DNA of 64,000 nt. Source: Branchiostoma belcheri (taxonomy: Eukaryota; Chordata; Leptocardii; Amphioxiformes; Branchiostomatidae). Shown here one piece after another: positions 32,095 to 42,200 of this stretch. The notes under the pieces are model-generated. The model saw only the letters and a list, made by a program, of their open reading frames with translations, had not been told where the DNA came from and did not search any database. A program made the position numbers and the translations under genes. The stretch is from assembly GCF_001625305.1 (NCBI RefSeq), contig NW_017803280.1, positions 246,222 through 310,221 on the forward strand. Direction: 5' to 3'. How positions within the stretch are numbered: the stretch's first letter is position 1; each line of letters begins with the position of its first letter.

Positions 32095-32655
32095 GCTTGT
32101 ATCTTTTTATTTCGATACCTTTTAGCCAAAAGGCTAATCTTCCAGGGTTCATTCGAGAAAAACATACATAACATTACGACCAATAACATAGTAAAAACAC
32201 ACGCATCTAACACAAAAGGAAATTTACACTATATACAAATGAAGGTACATTATCTAAAAACTAATCACGAAGGTCTCACTGTTTGAACATTTGGCGGATA
32301 GCTTTCTTAAAGTTACATCTGCTGGTCAGTGTTTTGATTTGTAGTGGTAATTTGTTCCAAAGGTTAATTGCCCTGTACCAAGGAGCTTTCATCACCTTGC
32401 CTGTACTGAAAGGTTCTCTTTTTGCTGTATCTTTTTGTTTTTGGTAGCCTGAAACTTTGAGAAGTTGAGAATCATGTTGGATGCTTGTGGTTCAACTGAA
32501 TAGGGACAAGTGAATTATATATAGTTTGGGGTTCATGACTGGCTAGCACTCTGTACAGCATAGTTAATGTACTAATGGTGAATTTGTCTTTAACCAAAGA
32601 CCAACCCGATCTATTACGTCTGTGGATGCAGCTACATAGCTAAGAGCACTTGGAG
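32095..32655 (-). mobile_element. Antisense LINE C-terminal region and 3' UTR
   Basis: Minus strand: KAPWYRAINLWNKLP, then LQIKTLTSRCNFKKAIRQMF and a stop near 32285. R.INLWN.LP..IK....CNFKK is the standard LINE end after the reverse transcriptase domain. Upstream, between 32400 and 32655, the frame includes RSNRLGLWLKTNS and TINYAVQSASQS-like words with breaks. The 3' UTR lies at 32095-32280. The 5' part is absent. Confidence 0.75.
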
Positions 32656-32724
32656 TAAGGTGCGTTTGGATATGATATCAATACGCATAGGGAATTGTTA
32701 TAACAATACACTATTTAAAAATCT

Positions 32725-33000
32725 TGAAAGTTCATCTGTGTTGGTAGAAATCATTATGAAGCAAATTTATGAAGCACTCAATTTTTTGACTGAGCAACTC
32801 CAGTCTTTGACAAAGAATGAGCAATCCACCCATTCCGTGACGTCACACAGATAACACACGTGACTCCATGAGTGGATCATAGGTTGCAGAAAGTCTGTGG
32901 CGCCCCCGTCTCTGTTGAGGGATGGTTGTAATGCCCTGATGTAGATGGCCTCTTTAATCCCTCGTGCAAAGAAGTCCGTTTCTGTGTCCACTATTTACAA
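32725..33000 (-). mobile_element. PLE 3' end: GIY-YIG tail plus decayed hammerhead
   Basis: The minus-strand frame from 32991 reads DTETDFFARGIKEAIYIRAL followed by QPSLNRDGG, then shifts frame (ATDFLQPM in place of RHRLS.TYD). The motif set F.RG.KEAIYIR...PSLNRDGG is the end of the PLE GIY-YIG domain. Downstream TTGACAAAGACTGGAGTTG and CAGTCAAAAAATTG stand where the hammerhead is expected, with most core bases lost. The end CAACACAGATGAACTTTCA is at 32725-32743. The frameshift makes it a dead copy. Confidence 0.7.
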
Positions 33001-33484
33001 GTAACGTCTGTACACGTATTGCTATCTAATAGTATCTAAACAATAACGCTCCCAACATACAGTCTATCTGTCTTTGTTTTACTTGCGTGAATGATTCATT
33101 TGTGGATATTGTAATTCAAGATGCTGCCTTAAAACCTATAAAAGCTCCAAGTGGTCTATTTGAAGTTCTGTTTGAGGGAAAACGGCCCCTACTGTTTTAA
33201 TATTTCCACCCGTCGTTTCGTACATGGATCACTTTACTTAGTTGCCATAAAATATGCAGTTTCTGTATCAAGGAAGATAACAATATAACAAAATTTCTCC
33301 AGGTCCTTTTGCATTAGTACCTTTTATATAATATTGAATTAAAACAACACCATATACTTGTAAAACAAGGGAAATGCGCAGCAAATTTAAAATCTCCCAA
33401 CGATTACTACCAATATACCTATCTCTAGTACATATCTCTAGAATCTGAAATAGCTAGGTTAAACAGTAGAAAGAATCTTGATTT
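33001..33484. other. AT-rich spacer
   Basis: Nothing supported. Confidence 0.35.
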
Positions 33485-33852
33485 AGAATTTATATGAAAT
33501 AGATTTTGAATATTGAAGATGAATGCCATTTTGTAATTGACTGCACATTTTATAGAAATGAGAGGGATTCCCTCTTTACTTATGTAATAGATAAGTTCCC
33601 AATCTTTAGACATTTAGACAGAATAGAAAAATTCGAATTCCTCATGAAACTTGACAAACCATGTATCATTACCTTAATATGTTCGTACATCTTTGACTGC
33701 GTCAAGAAACGAGAAGAAGTTGAACTTGTAAATAGTAGATCACATTAGTATGTATAGTTTAAGTGTTATTGCTGTATTCTTTCCCCCCTGTTTATTCATG
33801 ACCTGTACTTAGCTTGTTAGAGCACCAACGTACAATAAAGGTCTTTTATTAT
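33485..33852 (+). mobile_element. LINE C-terminus and 3' UTR (CR1-like), copy 2
   Basis: The frame from 33506 reads NIEDECHFVIDCTFYRNERD, SLFTYVIDKFPIFRHLDR, then CSYIFDCVKKREEVELVN and a stop at 33746. The EDE.HF...C..Y...R.SLF pattern and the CxxxFD..KKRE.. end belong to a CR1/L2-like LINE. 3' UTR: CATGACCTGTACTTAGCTTG, then CAATAAAGGTCTTTTATTA. Compared with copy 1 the reading frame is less broken. Confidence 0.8.
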
Positions 33853-34047
33853 GTTTACCGACGGAAAACATATTGTTTTTACTAAGTTTCTTCTTCTTCT
33901 TCTCCAAACAATGACCTCTGACCTGACCAATGACATGATTTGTTGACGTCTGTCACCATGGTGACTGGTTGGGTTCCATAATGTTGCAATTTCATGGTCT
34001 GCTCTGCTCCTGTCACCATATACTAGTAGTACATGTATGTGAATGTG
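33844..34047. repeat. Dispersed repeat R1, copy 1
   Basis: About 200 bp beginning TTTTATTATGTTTACCGACG and ending ACATGTATGTGAATGTG. It recurs at 35289-35490. It contains a short palindromic edge (ATGTTTACCG...GGAAAACAT), a TTCTTCTTCTTCTTCTCC run, CAATGACATGATTTGTTGAC and GTCACCATGGTGAC. It follows the LINE tail directly. Probably a MITE or low-copy SINE-like repeat; class unknown. Confidence 0.7.
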
Positions 34048-34621
34048 TTTGAGCAAGAATTAACAAAGCAGACCATGTTCGAAGGTGAACATTATGCATT
34101 TGCTTTGCAAATGTTACTTCTCTAGTTCATTCATAATTTATATGGCGAACAAAAATGTGCCTAAGCCACCAGTTGTAAGTTTAAACATCCTTAATACATC
34201 GCCAAAGCCAAGTTTTCCTTGCACGGAACATCAATCAACACACCGCTTGTCTCACGAACAGTTACGGTTCGGAGTGGTACAACATCTGGCGAAATAGATA
34301 ACAAGAGTGGATCTTCAGATTACATCGCCAGGCTTATAATTACATCCCTGTCACGTATTCAAGGGAAACACCACGCGATCAAAGCTACGGGATGGTCGTG
34401 TAGGGTCTGTAAAGGGAATTTGCTTCTAAATCCAGAGGCTGAGAGTTGAAATCTTAGACGTTGTAGCTAATCGCCCGACTTGCACATCGCTGGGATGGGT
34501 TTTGATTTTACGATAATCGACGGTCCACGGCTTATTGTGCATGTTAAAAAAACTAAAAAAACTATATGCTCTGTTCTTGTTTAAGATTTTTTCAAATATG
34601 AATAGTAAGTAATGGTTAATT
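34048..34621. other. Unassigned spacer
   Basis: ORFs at 34085-34297 and 34219-34449 overlap in different frames and have no domain. Confidence 0.35.
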
Positions 34622-34624
34622 TAG

Positions 34625-34662
34625 TGTGTGTGTGTGTGTGTCTGTGTGTGTGTGTGTGTGTA

Positions 34663-34707
<45 letters not shown>

Positions 34708-34738
34708 NNNNNNNNNNNNNNNNNNNNTGTGTGTGTAT
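34625..34738. repeat. (GT)n microsatellite with 20-N gap
   Basis: A nearly pure GT run from 34625 to 34738 with a few TA and TC interruptions. Positions 34708-34727 are 20 N, so the true length is unknown. The ORF across it is an artefact. Confidence 0.95.
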
Positions 34739-35288
34739 GCTCTTATTTTACTTTTGTCTTTGTATATTGTTTTGTCGGATAAAGGTTTGAACAAAAGTAG
34801 TAGAATTTTCTCACAGCAGTAAATTTCGATATTATAATGGTCATAAATTCTATCTTCAACGTCGCTACAATTTGCAATACGCTTTTAGCAATTTAAGTTA
34901 AATTACTTGAAGTTTTACGTTTAGCAATGACTTCCTGTGGGATAAGCTTTCTTGTCATATCATGCATCTCATATCTAAGACTGCAGCAATGTTAATTCAT
35001 TTTAATCTTACGTAATTACATTAATAATGAACGAGTTCAGGGCCATCAAACAGACGTAATTAAGAATAAATCTAATCAGTGAAGTGTTTGGATTATGGGT
35101 TATTAAACACGCAGTTGGGAGCAGTGAGGAATGTTTTATTTGACTTTGCAATCTGGTTTTTGTCATGCGTGTCTTTGCTAAGGCAGATAAATAAGTTGAT
35201 TATAGCTGCATCACAGCGTTGCATTTTCTTGTCCAATTATCCGAACTCACATGCTACACATTTTAACTAGGTACAACAGCTAACTGCG
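34739..35288. other. AT-rich spacer
   Basis: A 63-codon ORF at 35079-35270 has no domain. Nothing supported. Confidence 0.35.
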
Positions 35289-35490
35289 TTTTATTATGTT
35301 TACCGAAGGAAAACATATTGTTTTTACTCAGTTTCTTCTTCTTCTCCAAACAGTGAAATCTGACATGACCAATGACATGATTTGTTGACGTCTGTCACCA
35401 TGGAGACTGGTGTTTGGTTCCATAATGTTGCAATTTTATGGTCTGCTCTGCTCCTGTCACCATATACTAGTAATACATGTATGTGTATGT
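35289..35490. repeat. Dispersed repeat R1, copy 2
   Basis: Direct copy of 33844-34047, 1.44 kb downstream, with scattered substitutions and a 3-bp difference in the TTC run. It lies immediately upstream of an RTE-like LINE end. Confidence 0.75.
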
Positions 35491-35707
35491 TGTACGTAGT
35501 GAAGAACCAGCCAGTAGGCTTCTACTCTGGAACCCTGATACAAAGAGAAGAGTTGGACGTCCAAACATAACACTTAAGAAACTTATTGAAGCTGAAACAG
35601 GCTTGGAGGGACAGGAACTTATCTCTGTGATCTATGACAAACAGTTTTGGCGATCTAATTTTATATGCTCCACCTCTACGAAGGATGATAGATGATGATG
35701 ATGAGTG
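35491..35707 (+). mobile_element. LINE C-terminal fragment, RTE-like
   Basis: The frame reads LLLWNPDTKRRVGRPNITLK, then KLIEAETGLEGQELISVIYD and KQFWRSN. The L.W.P..KRR.GRP..T....... E.....W pattern is the usual end of reverse transcriptase polyproteins of the RTE type. It is followed at once by a GATGATAGATGATGATGATG run, like the short microsatellite tails of RTE elements. Only the last ~60 codons remain. Confidence 0.7.
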
Positions 35708-36035
35708 CTACCCAAACAGAAGTCTACACCAGGTTATAATATACAATAAGAGTGTCATCTTACAAATACTAACAGTCAAAGAAGCACTGTTATCATCTCT
35801 CTCCAACATAGTAGAACTATAACATGTCAATGACAGTTGCTTATGTTCCTTACTACTTCAAGGGTCCACGTCACTCTCACACCTACAAAACTGTAATGTT
35901 TTTGATATAGTCCAAAACGTCATTTACTGTACGGGTAGATTCTCGTAATTGATAAATCACTAACTTGTCTTGTCTGTATTTATCTTGGTTTTGTCCACTT
36001 TGTAATTATGCATGTATCTTGTCTATGTGTTTTAT
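35708..36035. other. Unassigned spacer
   Basis: Probably 3' UTR of the next element, but nothing diagnostic is seen. Confidence 0.3.
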
Positions 36036-36140
36036 ACTCATTGTATGTTTTTAAGTAGAATGTGCCATGTAAGCAAATTTTGCTTTTTGCCTCATACTCA
36101 ATAAATATATGTGAATAAATAAAAATGAATAAAAGTACAA
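36036..36140 (+). mobile_element. LINE-like 3' end
   Basis: A short hairpin word AAGCAAATTTTGCTT (about 36072-36086) is followed by CATACTCAATAAATATATG and an (AATAAAA/GAATA)n-like tail to 36137. This matches the hairpin, AATAAA, tail layout at 53.4 and 54.2 kb. No coding sequence. Confidence 0.45.
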
Positions 36141-36593
36141 ACGGCCTTGGCATATTCTCTTCTTGGCCTTCTAAATTGTTAAACTTTTATACGATACTGT
36201 CTCTTTAGGCGATATTGTCAAGTTTGCGAAGCAGCCTAGGTACATATTCTTAAAGATCCAATCATACCCAAAGGTATTACTTTTCTATGCATGATAATGA
36301 ATCGTTAGTGATGTGACCTATTTCTATCAGCCACGGGATACTCTTGGGGTAAAGGAACATCAAAGGCTATTTGACGCGAGGAGCTAAAGAAAGCCCATTT
36401 TCCTGGCTACGGTTTAGGCTGTTTAGAATGATTTTACCCGCTTCAGGCAATGTGTTTTCACAGTCTAACACGATTTGCGCTGTAGTTCGTAATAGTATAC
36501 GAGTGCAATCAGTATAAGTCACCTCTTAATCACAGCGTTAACCTTCATTCTGTTAGCCTTATCATATTAAGATATTCATTTATTTTTATGATA
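36141..36593. other. Unassigned spacer
   Basis: Nothing supported. Confidence 0.3.
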
Positions 36594-37003
36594 TAAGACC
36601 ACAGCAAGTAATTTTTATGGATGACATCAGTGCGCGCATTGGTTTTAGCCCAATTTTGAAAAAAAAAATTGTTGCCCTGTGACAGTGGTCAACATGCTGA
36701 AAATGGGCAAAGATGTCTGTTGCCATGCTGGAACATGGATGGCAGATAACTATGAAGAGAGGAGACACGAAAAGGATCCGATTTAATGCTTTATTTGTTT
36801 TTTAATTTGATGCAGTGATATGTGATGCTGGCTGTGTATATGTGATGTTCCCACTGAATCAAAACCATTTGTACAATGATTGAGTCAAAATTTGAAAATC
36901 TAGGAACCTTGTTTTTTTTCGGCCCGCCTTTTTTTCGCCCGTTCGCCTTAGATTTGGAGTCCGTGGAGGATGTCATCCATAAAATTTACCTGCTGTGGCC
37001 TAA
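36594..37003. mobile_element. PIF/Harbinger-like MITE, family H2
   Basis: A 404-bp element (36597-37000) has TAA on both sides. Left end: GACCACAGCAAGTAATTTTT then ATGGATGACATC. Right end, inverted: GATGTCATCCATAAAATTTACC then TGCTGTGGCC. It shares the ATGGATGACATC segment with family H1 but not the outer 20 bp, so H1 and H2 are sister families. No transposase ORF; two 60-codon ORFs inside are chance. Confidence 0.75.
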
Positions 37004-37520
37004 CGGTATCCTGTTTCGATTTTGAACAAAAAAATCTACCAGGCAACTTCTTTCCACCCGTGTTCATCGATTTTCAGTGCAATCTCCAAGTTTTAATACG
37101 ATTATCTGATACGCAGTCAAACAGTTTTAATAGGATACGCAGTTTCCTAACGTAGCAACTCCTCATAATTCAACATTTAACGCACCAACTCTAAATCAAT
37201 GCGGATCAAAGTAGATTTGACAGCTGTATTGACAATTTATAGCATATTGCTTATGCAGTGAGAACTCAATATAACTCCTGACAAAGTGACACTAACGATT
37301 ATGACTATGAGCAATGAATAGTCCCATTGTTTTGAGGCGAAGACACTTTAATCAAGAAGTTCAGTGTACCCCTGTATTCCCATTTATATTGTTGTAATTG
37401 TATAAGGTGCAATCTTTGAAATCAATGCCTTCAGTAATACTTATCTTTTCCATTCAGTTGAAATCCTTACCCGCAATTTTCGCGATATATGGCTGATCCC
37501 GTGTCAGTGAATACTACCCT
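37004..37520. other. Unassigned spacer
   Basis: Nothing supported. Confidence 0.3.
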
Positions 37521-37521
37521 T

Positions 37522-37932
37522 TAATAATAATAATAATAATAATAATAAATGGTTTTTATTGTCCAAACAGTACCCGTGCAGTCGCAGCCTGTCTACGGCT
37601 GAATTGATGCAGGGTATTACATAATCAAGACAAATCACAACAATCAAATAATACACATGATACACATATTTGTTCCACAAATTATTGTGGAACTGTCGCA
37701 AGGTCTATACGGCAGCCATTCGGCGCCAGGCGACCTCAATACGACTTTCCAACCGAAGTTAGGTACCCATTCACACCTGGGTGGAGTGAGGAAATTCGTG
37801 TAAAGTGCCTTTCCCAAGGGCACAACGTCGGGGCTCATGTTCAGACATGCCCCAGGTACGACTCGGAATCGAACCCGAGTCTCCTGGTTCGTAGTCGATC
37901 GCTCTAACCACTACACCACCCGACGCCACATA
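37522..37932 (-). mobile_element. Full-length composite SINE with LINE-like tail
   Basis: Read on the minus strand from 37932: tRNA-like head with A-box GGTGTAGTGGTTAGAGCG and B-box GGGTTCGATTC; shared body with CCCTTGGGAAAGGCACTTTA; then a third part with a hairpin word (CAGCCGTAGACAGGCTG, about 37578-37594), GGACAATAAAAACC and a (TTA)n tail at 37522-37548. SINEs often copy the 3' end of the LINE that moves them; the hairpin, AATAAA and microsatellite end resembles the LINE tails of this window. Small ORFs over it are shadows. Confidence 0.75.
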
Positions 37933-37974
37933 CTTTGCAAGCAGGGGAATAAACTATACTCTTTGTGGTAAACG

Positions 37975-38055
37975 CTAAGAGAAAACTTGGCTGGGATCTG
38001 AACAAGTGACCTCCCGAATTCAAAACAAATGCTCTACCCGCTAAACTGCCATTTT
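37975..38055 (-). mobile_element. tRNA-like SINE head
   Basis: Minus strand: GGCAGTTTAGCGGGTAGAGC (A-box) and CTTGTTCAGATCCC (B-box), with GGGAGGTC just before the B-box, as in the SINE at 1622. About 70 nt long and without the body. It might be a decayed tRNA pseudogene or SINE head, placed next to the composite SINE. Confidence 0.5.
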
Positions 38056-38218
38056 TTTTCAATATTTTTTTTATTGAATAATAAGGACGTCGTTGTCATT
38101 ACCCATCTTTTCGTCATCATGTGCGTGTGGAAATCAATTACTAGATATCTTTTGAGTCTAGATGTCTTTTAAATACATCCCTGCTCAACACAGACTGTGA
38201 CTCACATGTGAGTACGTG

Positions 38219-38607
38219 TAAGGCCTCACCAATTTAATCTTTTGGTTAACGAATTCGCCAGCTTCATTTTTTTCTGATTTGAAAAAAAATAATTCAGAAT
38301 CAACTGCAAAATACTCATATTTTGCCCTGAACAGTTGAAACAGTCCTTTTCTTCGTAGTTGTTACAGTTATTCCATCTTTCAATGCAGTGGTATCATTAA
38401 AAGTTCAAAATTCATTGTTTAAATTTTGAACCAGCCTGGTGTGTTGACTTCATCGTACCATTTTGGAGCAAAATAGGATGCCTAGGCCTGGTTTTTATTT
38501 TTTTTTAATCTTTCGTCCGCCCGCCCGTTCGTTCACTGCCTACAAAAATCTGTTAACCAAGAACTACAAAAATCCGTTAACCAAGAAACTAAATTGGTGT
38601 AGCCTTG
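38219..38607. mobile_element. PIF/Harbinger-like MITE, family H3, copy 2
   Basis: Left TAA at 38219-38221 and element from 38222: GGCCTCACCAATTTAATC. Right end inverted at about 38590-38604: AAATTGGTGTAGCC. The right duplication has decayed to TTG. Interior words TTTTGCCCTGAACAGTTGAA, CTTTTCTTCGTAGTTGTTAC and TGTTGACTTCAT match the 54409 copy. Near the right end the word CTACAAAAATC.GTTAACCAAG occurs twice (about 38540 and 38566). Confidence 0.7.
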
Positions 38608-39330
38608 CTTTGAGACCTAGGAAAAAAGTTACAAGGCCATCGGGCTTAGGGATTGTGCATTGAAATACTACCCATGTCTTTGCAAACGCCGTGCCTTGAT
38701 GTATGTGATTTGGGAAGTACGTTGTCATCCAGGACAGACATTTAATCATTGCGGCGCCAAGTGAAACCCCATACATATGGAAAGTATCAGTATCACAGAT
38801 AAGTCAGGACCAGGTGACATTGAGATATTCCACCTCTCATCATTAACATAATATGACGCTGTCGAAGATCAACGAAAATGCCAATTCATAAGCCACCGGA
38901 TAGGATATACCGCCATAGACATGCAAATTTACAATTCTACGGCCGATGTAAGTGTCTACAAAAGGACCATTCTCACAACATCGTGATCCGGTAATGGGCC
39001 CCTTGATGGTCTTCAGGGTTATTCTGCAAGTCAAAATAACATCTATGGCAAGTTCATGGATGGAGGTTACTGCATCATACACCGGCCAAATGGTCTGCAA
39101 TCTTTGTGATTGGTGCTGTTCAGGTTGAATGAGCAGGCCTTTCATGTCTCTGGATTTTTTTTCTTTTTTCTTTCTTTGAAATTACATTAAAGAATGTTTC
39201 AATCTTAGAGTCTACATGTTAGAGAATAGTTAAACCGTTATTGTTATCACTGATATATATTCTGTACGTAATTTTCCACATACATATATTCTGCACGTAG
39301 GATGAAGTCATCCATATACATGTATTTAAC
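38608..39330. other. Spacer with an orphan 100-codon ORF (minus)
   Basis: The ORF at 38843-39145 (-) includes ITLKTIKGPITGSRCCENGP and FVDTYIGRRIVNLHVYGG. An acceptor-like TTTTGACTTGCAG lies inside it at about 39027-39039, and GGCG/GTATAT follows the region on the same strand. The codons look balanced rather than AT-driven. No family was recognised, so it is either a real exon or chance. I do not call it a gene. Confidence 0.25.
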
Positions 39331-39335
39331 TTTTT

Positions 39336-39600
39336 TAGACACTGAACAAGACTATTTCCTGAGATGGCTGAAGAAAGCCATATGCACCAGGGCCCATCAC
39401 CCTTCATTGAACCGCGACGGGGGCCGACATCGTCTACCAGATACCTTTGACCCAGTGTTGACGTCACACTTCAAAGAAGCTACGTGACAAGCCTCACTGG
39501 GTCCGTCTACTGAGGAAGACCAGAGTGACTGGTCGAAAGCTCTAGGTTAGAGAATTTTTGCTATTGGATCAAAACTTTAAACTTTAAACATGTATTTAAC
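39336..39600 (+). mobile_element. PLE 3' end: GIY-YIG tail, stop, hammerhead
   Basis: The frame from about 39336 reads LDTEQDYFLRWLKKAICTRA then HHPSLNRDGGRHRLPDTFDP and stops at 39486-39488. This is the C-terminus of a PLE GIY-YIG endonuclease; the catalytic N-terminal GIY/YIG part and reverse transcriptase are missing. Twenty nt after the stop a hammerhead follows, then GGTTAGAGAATTTTTGCT and an A-rich border with AACATGTATTTAAC. This is the clearest evidence in the window that the hammerheads belong to PLEs. Confidence 0.8.
39506..39552 (+). ncRNA. Hammerhead ribozyme, AGCU variant
   Basis: Stem I strand TCTA, core CTGAGGA (39510-39516), stem II GACCAG-AGTGA-CTGGTC (6 perfect pairs), core GAAA, then GCTC and stem I strand TAGG. 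Stem III is the palindrome AGCU, in place of ACGU in the other subfamily; the triplet is CUC, within the NUH rule. All core bases fit CUGANGA...GAAA. The 5' half is lost in its relatives at 41-88 and 29708. Confidence 0.7.
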
Positions 39601-39604
39601 TTTG

Positions 39605-40335
39605 TAAGATCTCTAGTTGTAGAAGACCATTACAAAAGTACTTTTTTGTTGTGTCAATAAAAAAAAAAGAATCACTTTAAAACGCCTGCTCCCTGGTTTG
39701 CTCCCCTACACTGGCAGGCTCAAATGACTGAAGTCATCGTCTGCAACACTAAGCTTCACCAGACGTGGTCCCTGGATGTGCATTATAGAGCGATCCTTAG
39801 CATTTACCAAAAATTAAGGACCCCCGATGCATCAGTCTACCATCGTTATTCATGGATCTATCTTGTGTGAAATTTCAAATTGACGGCACGGAGCGGTTTC
39901 TTGGGTAATGACACGACTGACAGCATAGTCGATTACTTCAAAGCGGTTCCATTACCATATGGAACCGTTCGACTTACATTTTATACGACTCGTAGACACA
40001 CTGATCAAGCCGGCGCCAAGGGAGTACGGCACGGCATGTGACTCAAACCCCCCTTTGGTGCTTAGGAAAAAAGTCTGCTGTTAAACTATCCATTCATTAA
40101 GTGAAGATTAGTGGACATCTGATCCATGACGAGGGACTTAAGTCTCTTTTAGTGGATCACAGATTGCCAGACAGATTATAGTCCCAGGCGCTTCGGGCAG
40201 GCTGTTTGACAATACTGGACTTAAAATCGTCATTTGTCATACATGTATTCACAAAAGAGGCACAAACTAATGCCGAGCCATTACAAAATACCACTTAAGG
40301 TTGTAATCACTTAACATAAATCAATTACTTACCTG
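39605..40335. other. Unassigned spacer
   Basis: Moderate GC and unrepeated, but no ORF or diagnostic motif is present. Confidence 0.35.
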
Positions 40336-40340
40336 CCTGC

Positions 40341-40648
40341 CTTTTCTAAATAATCTTTGGTGAACAATAATTACTGAATGCAAGACATAGTCAATGGATA
40401 AAGAAACCTATACCTCTATATATTGCACAAAATTAGTGACTAATTACTAATGGCTGTTATGTTCTGTTATTTCCCTGTCAATCTTTCCCGCCATCTTTTC
40501 TAAATAATCTTTGGTGAACAATAATTACTGAATGCAAGACATTGTCAATGGATAAAGAAACCTATACCTCTATATATTGCACAAAATTAGTGACTAATTA
40601 CTAATGGCTGTTATGTTCTGTTATTTCCCTGTCAATCTTTCCCGCCCA
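40341..40648. repeat. Near-perfect tandem duplication, period 154 bp
   Basis: CTTTTCTAAATAATCTTTGG begins at 40341 and 40495. The two units appear identical except at ACATAGTC/ACATTGTC and at the junction (CCTGCC against CCATCTT). Both end TCCCTGTCAATCTTTCCCGCC. This is the youngest duplication in the window. Confidence 0.95.
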
Positions 40649-40734
40649 TGTGTTGTCAATCTGCTCTATTCAGATAGACACACCAAAGCCCATAGCTCAG
40701 CCACCCAAAACAAAACTTCCCTTCCCAAATGTAA

Positions 40735-40860
40735 TTACCGTTTTGTGTTGCTCTTTTTTGTTTTATTTCAACTTTGTCACAATGACATGACAGGGGGAAC
40801 AAACAGATGTCTTTTCGAGGCCCCCTGTCCCGATAAAGAAACATAAATCTAAAATACAAC
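40735..40860 (-). mobile_element. Antisense LINE-like 3' end
   Basis: Minus strand: GGGACAGGGGGCCTCG ... TTCCCCCTGTCATGTC forms a strong stem-loop, followed by CAAAGTTGAAATAAAAC and A-runs. This is the same hairpin, AATAAA and tail layout as other LINE ends. ORFs over it (40604-40859) are by-products. Confidence 0.5.
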
Positions 40861-41445
40861 TAATAACAAATACAAATAATCACTAACAATATTCTAAAAG
40901 GTAAATAATAAAAAACAAAACAAAAACAACTTTAATAACTACGATAACATAGGTATAAATAGTACTAGAAAAAGTAATAATAATAGTAATGATAGCAGTT
41001 TTGAAGACTTGTTCTAAAGCACATCGATATAACGTTTGCTCACCCAGCTGTCTTTGGTGAAAAGCACCAGGTGGTCAACGTAATGGACAGATGCTATGAA
41101 CAGGCGGGTAGGATAAACGTTTAACTAAACGTGGGACTTCAGACTCCCAAATCAATCACAAGTCTCCCAGCAAATATCCACGACATCTGCCTTCATTTAT
41201 TCTGTTGTTTTTGCGTTATCTGTCACCGGAGGCCCTCATTCAAATATATTGATATATAAATTTCTCCATCCTTTCGTCATTTAGAAGATCACCAAAAGAC
41301 TACGTTTCTACTAAGATCACAAAACCCACTAATTATGCAGAATGTGGGACTATTCATTATCCACCGTCTTCAAAGAAAAAGTCGAACCCCATAATAGCTA
41401 GCGTAGTAGTAGAAGTTTTCCAGACAGTACAGTTACATGTACCTG
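40861..41445. other. AT-rich spacer
   Basis: AATAATA-type low complexity at 40860-41000, then unassigned sequence. Confidence 0.35.
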
Positions 41446-41451
41446 TCTCCT

Positions 41452-41545
41452 GCCTGTTACTGTATTGCAATGAGTATTGTACTTGATTGTACAAGTAATT
41501 AGCCTTCGGGCATGATTTTGCAAATAAAGTTTCTATATAAATGGG
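41452..41545 (+). mobile_element. LINE-like 3' end
   Basis: Contains GTACTTGATTGTACAAG (hairpin-prone), then TAATTAGCCTTCGGGCATG and TTGCAAATAAAGTTTCTATA. The TTAGCC.TCGGGCA...TTGCAA(A)TAAA word is shared with 54200-54260, so both are 3' ends of one LINE family. No coding. Confidence 0.6.
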
Positions 41546-41940
41546 TTAGTACATCAATAAGTAGATGTATGACTTACATATAAATTGAGTGAAATGTGAT
41601 TGTAAATGATGGATAGAAATCATTGAAATAAATTAAAATGATACTTCAAATGTAAGGGATGGAAAAGCATTGCCTTATAGCTAAGGTAAAGCAGTTGCTT
41701 AGGTTTACCAATAGCGGCATCAATGTGATATTTATCGCAAAATAAGATGTATATAGAAATGTTCTAATATTTATTTCATGGTGATTTGATGATGAAATTA
41801 AAATACAAAAACGTTTATATCGGTATGTAGATATCGGGATGTAGATGTGCTAATGACAACAGTGTTTAGTTCTCCTAAATGATGGTTGTCTTGTAGCAGG
41901 AATACGCCTAAATAATAGATACAGCATCGAGAATACTGCA
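41546..41940. other. AT-rich spacer
   Basis: Nothing supported. Confidence 0.3.
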
Positions 41941-41944
41941 GTAA

Positions 41945-42200
41945 ATAGCGTGACTGTTAGTAGGTTTGCGTTCCCGTACCCGGCGGATAGCCATAAGGCA
42001 AACAGTGGAACTAGGCCAGGAAGCAGCAGAGAGCATCAGCAACAAACAGTCGACATGTGTTTATCTCGTTCTAATAGCGTCTACCTCGTGGCTACATGCG
42101 ATGTTCTCTATCCATCCCCGGGGACAAAGTAGATATTGCAGCATGCGGCATTATTTCTGTCTGGTCTGGTCCATTCAAACCAAACCATATGGCGTCTAGC
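41945..42200. promoter_or_regulatory. Candidate non-coding island
   Basis: A GC-richer, unrepeated block with paired words (GTCTGGTCTGGTCC, CAAACCAAACC) and GGCATTATTTCTG. Two ORFs of 60 and 77 codons overlap in different frames. There are no clear splice sites. Regulatory role is a guess from composition. Confidence 0.2.

Noticed and set aside
34424..34470. tRNA-like head near GAGAGTTGAAATC
   Set aside because: Only a weak B-box resemblance; no A-box at the expected distance and no SINE body.
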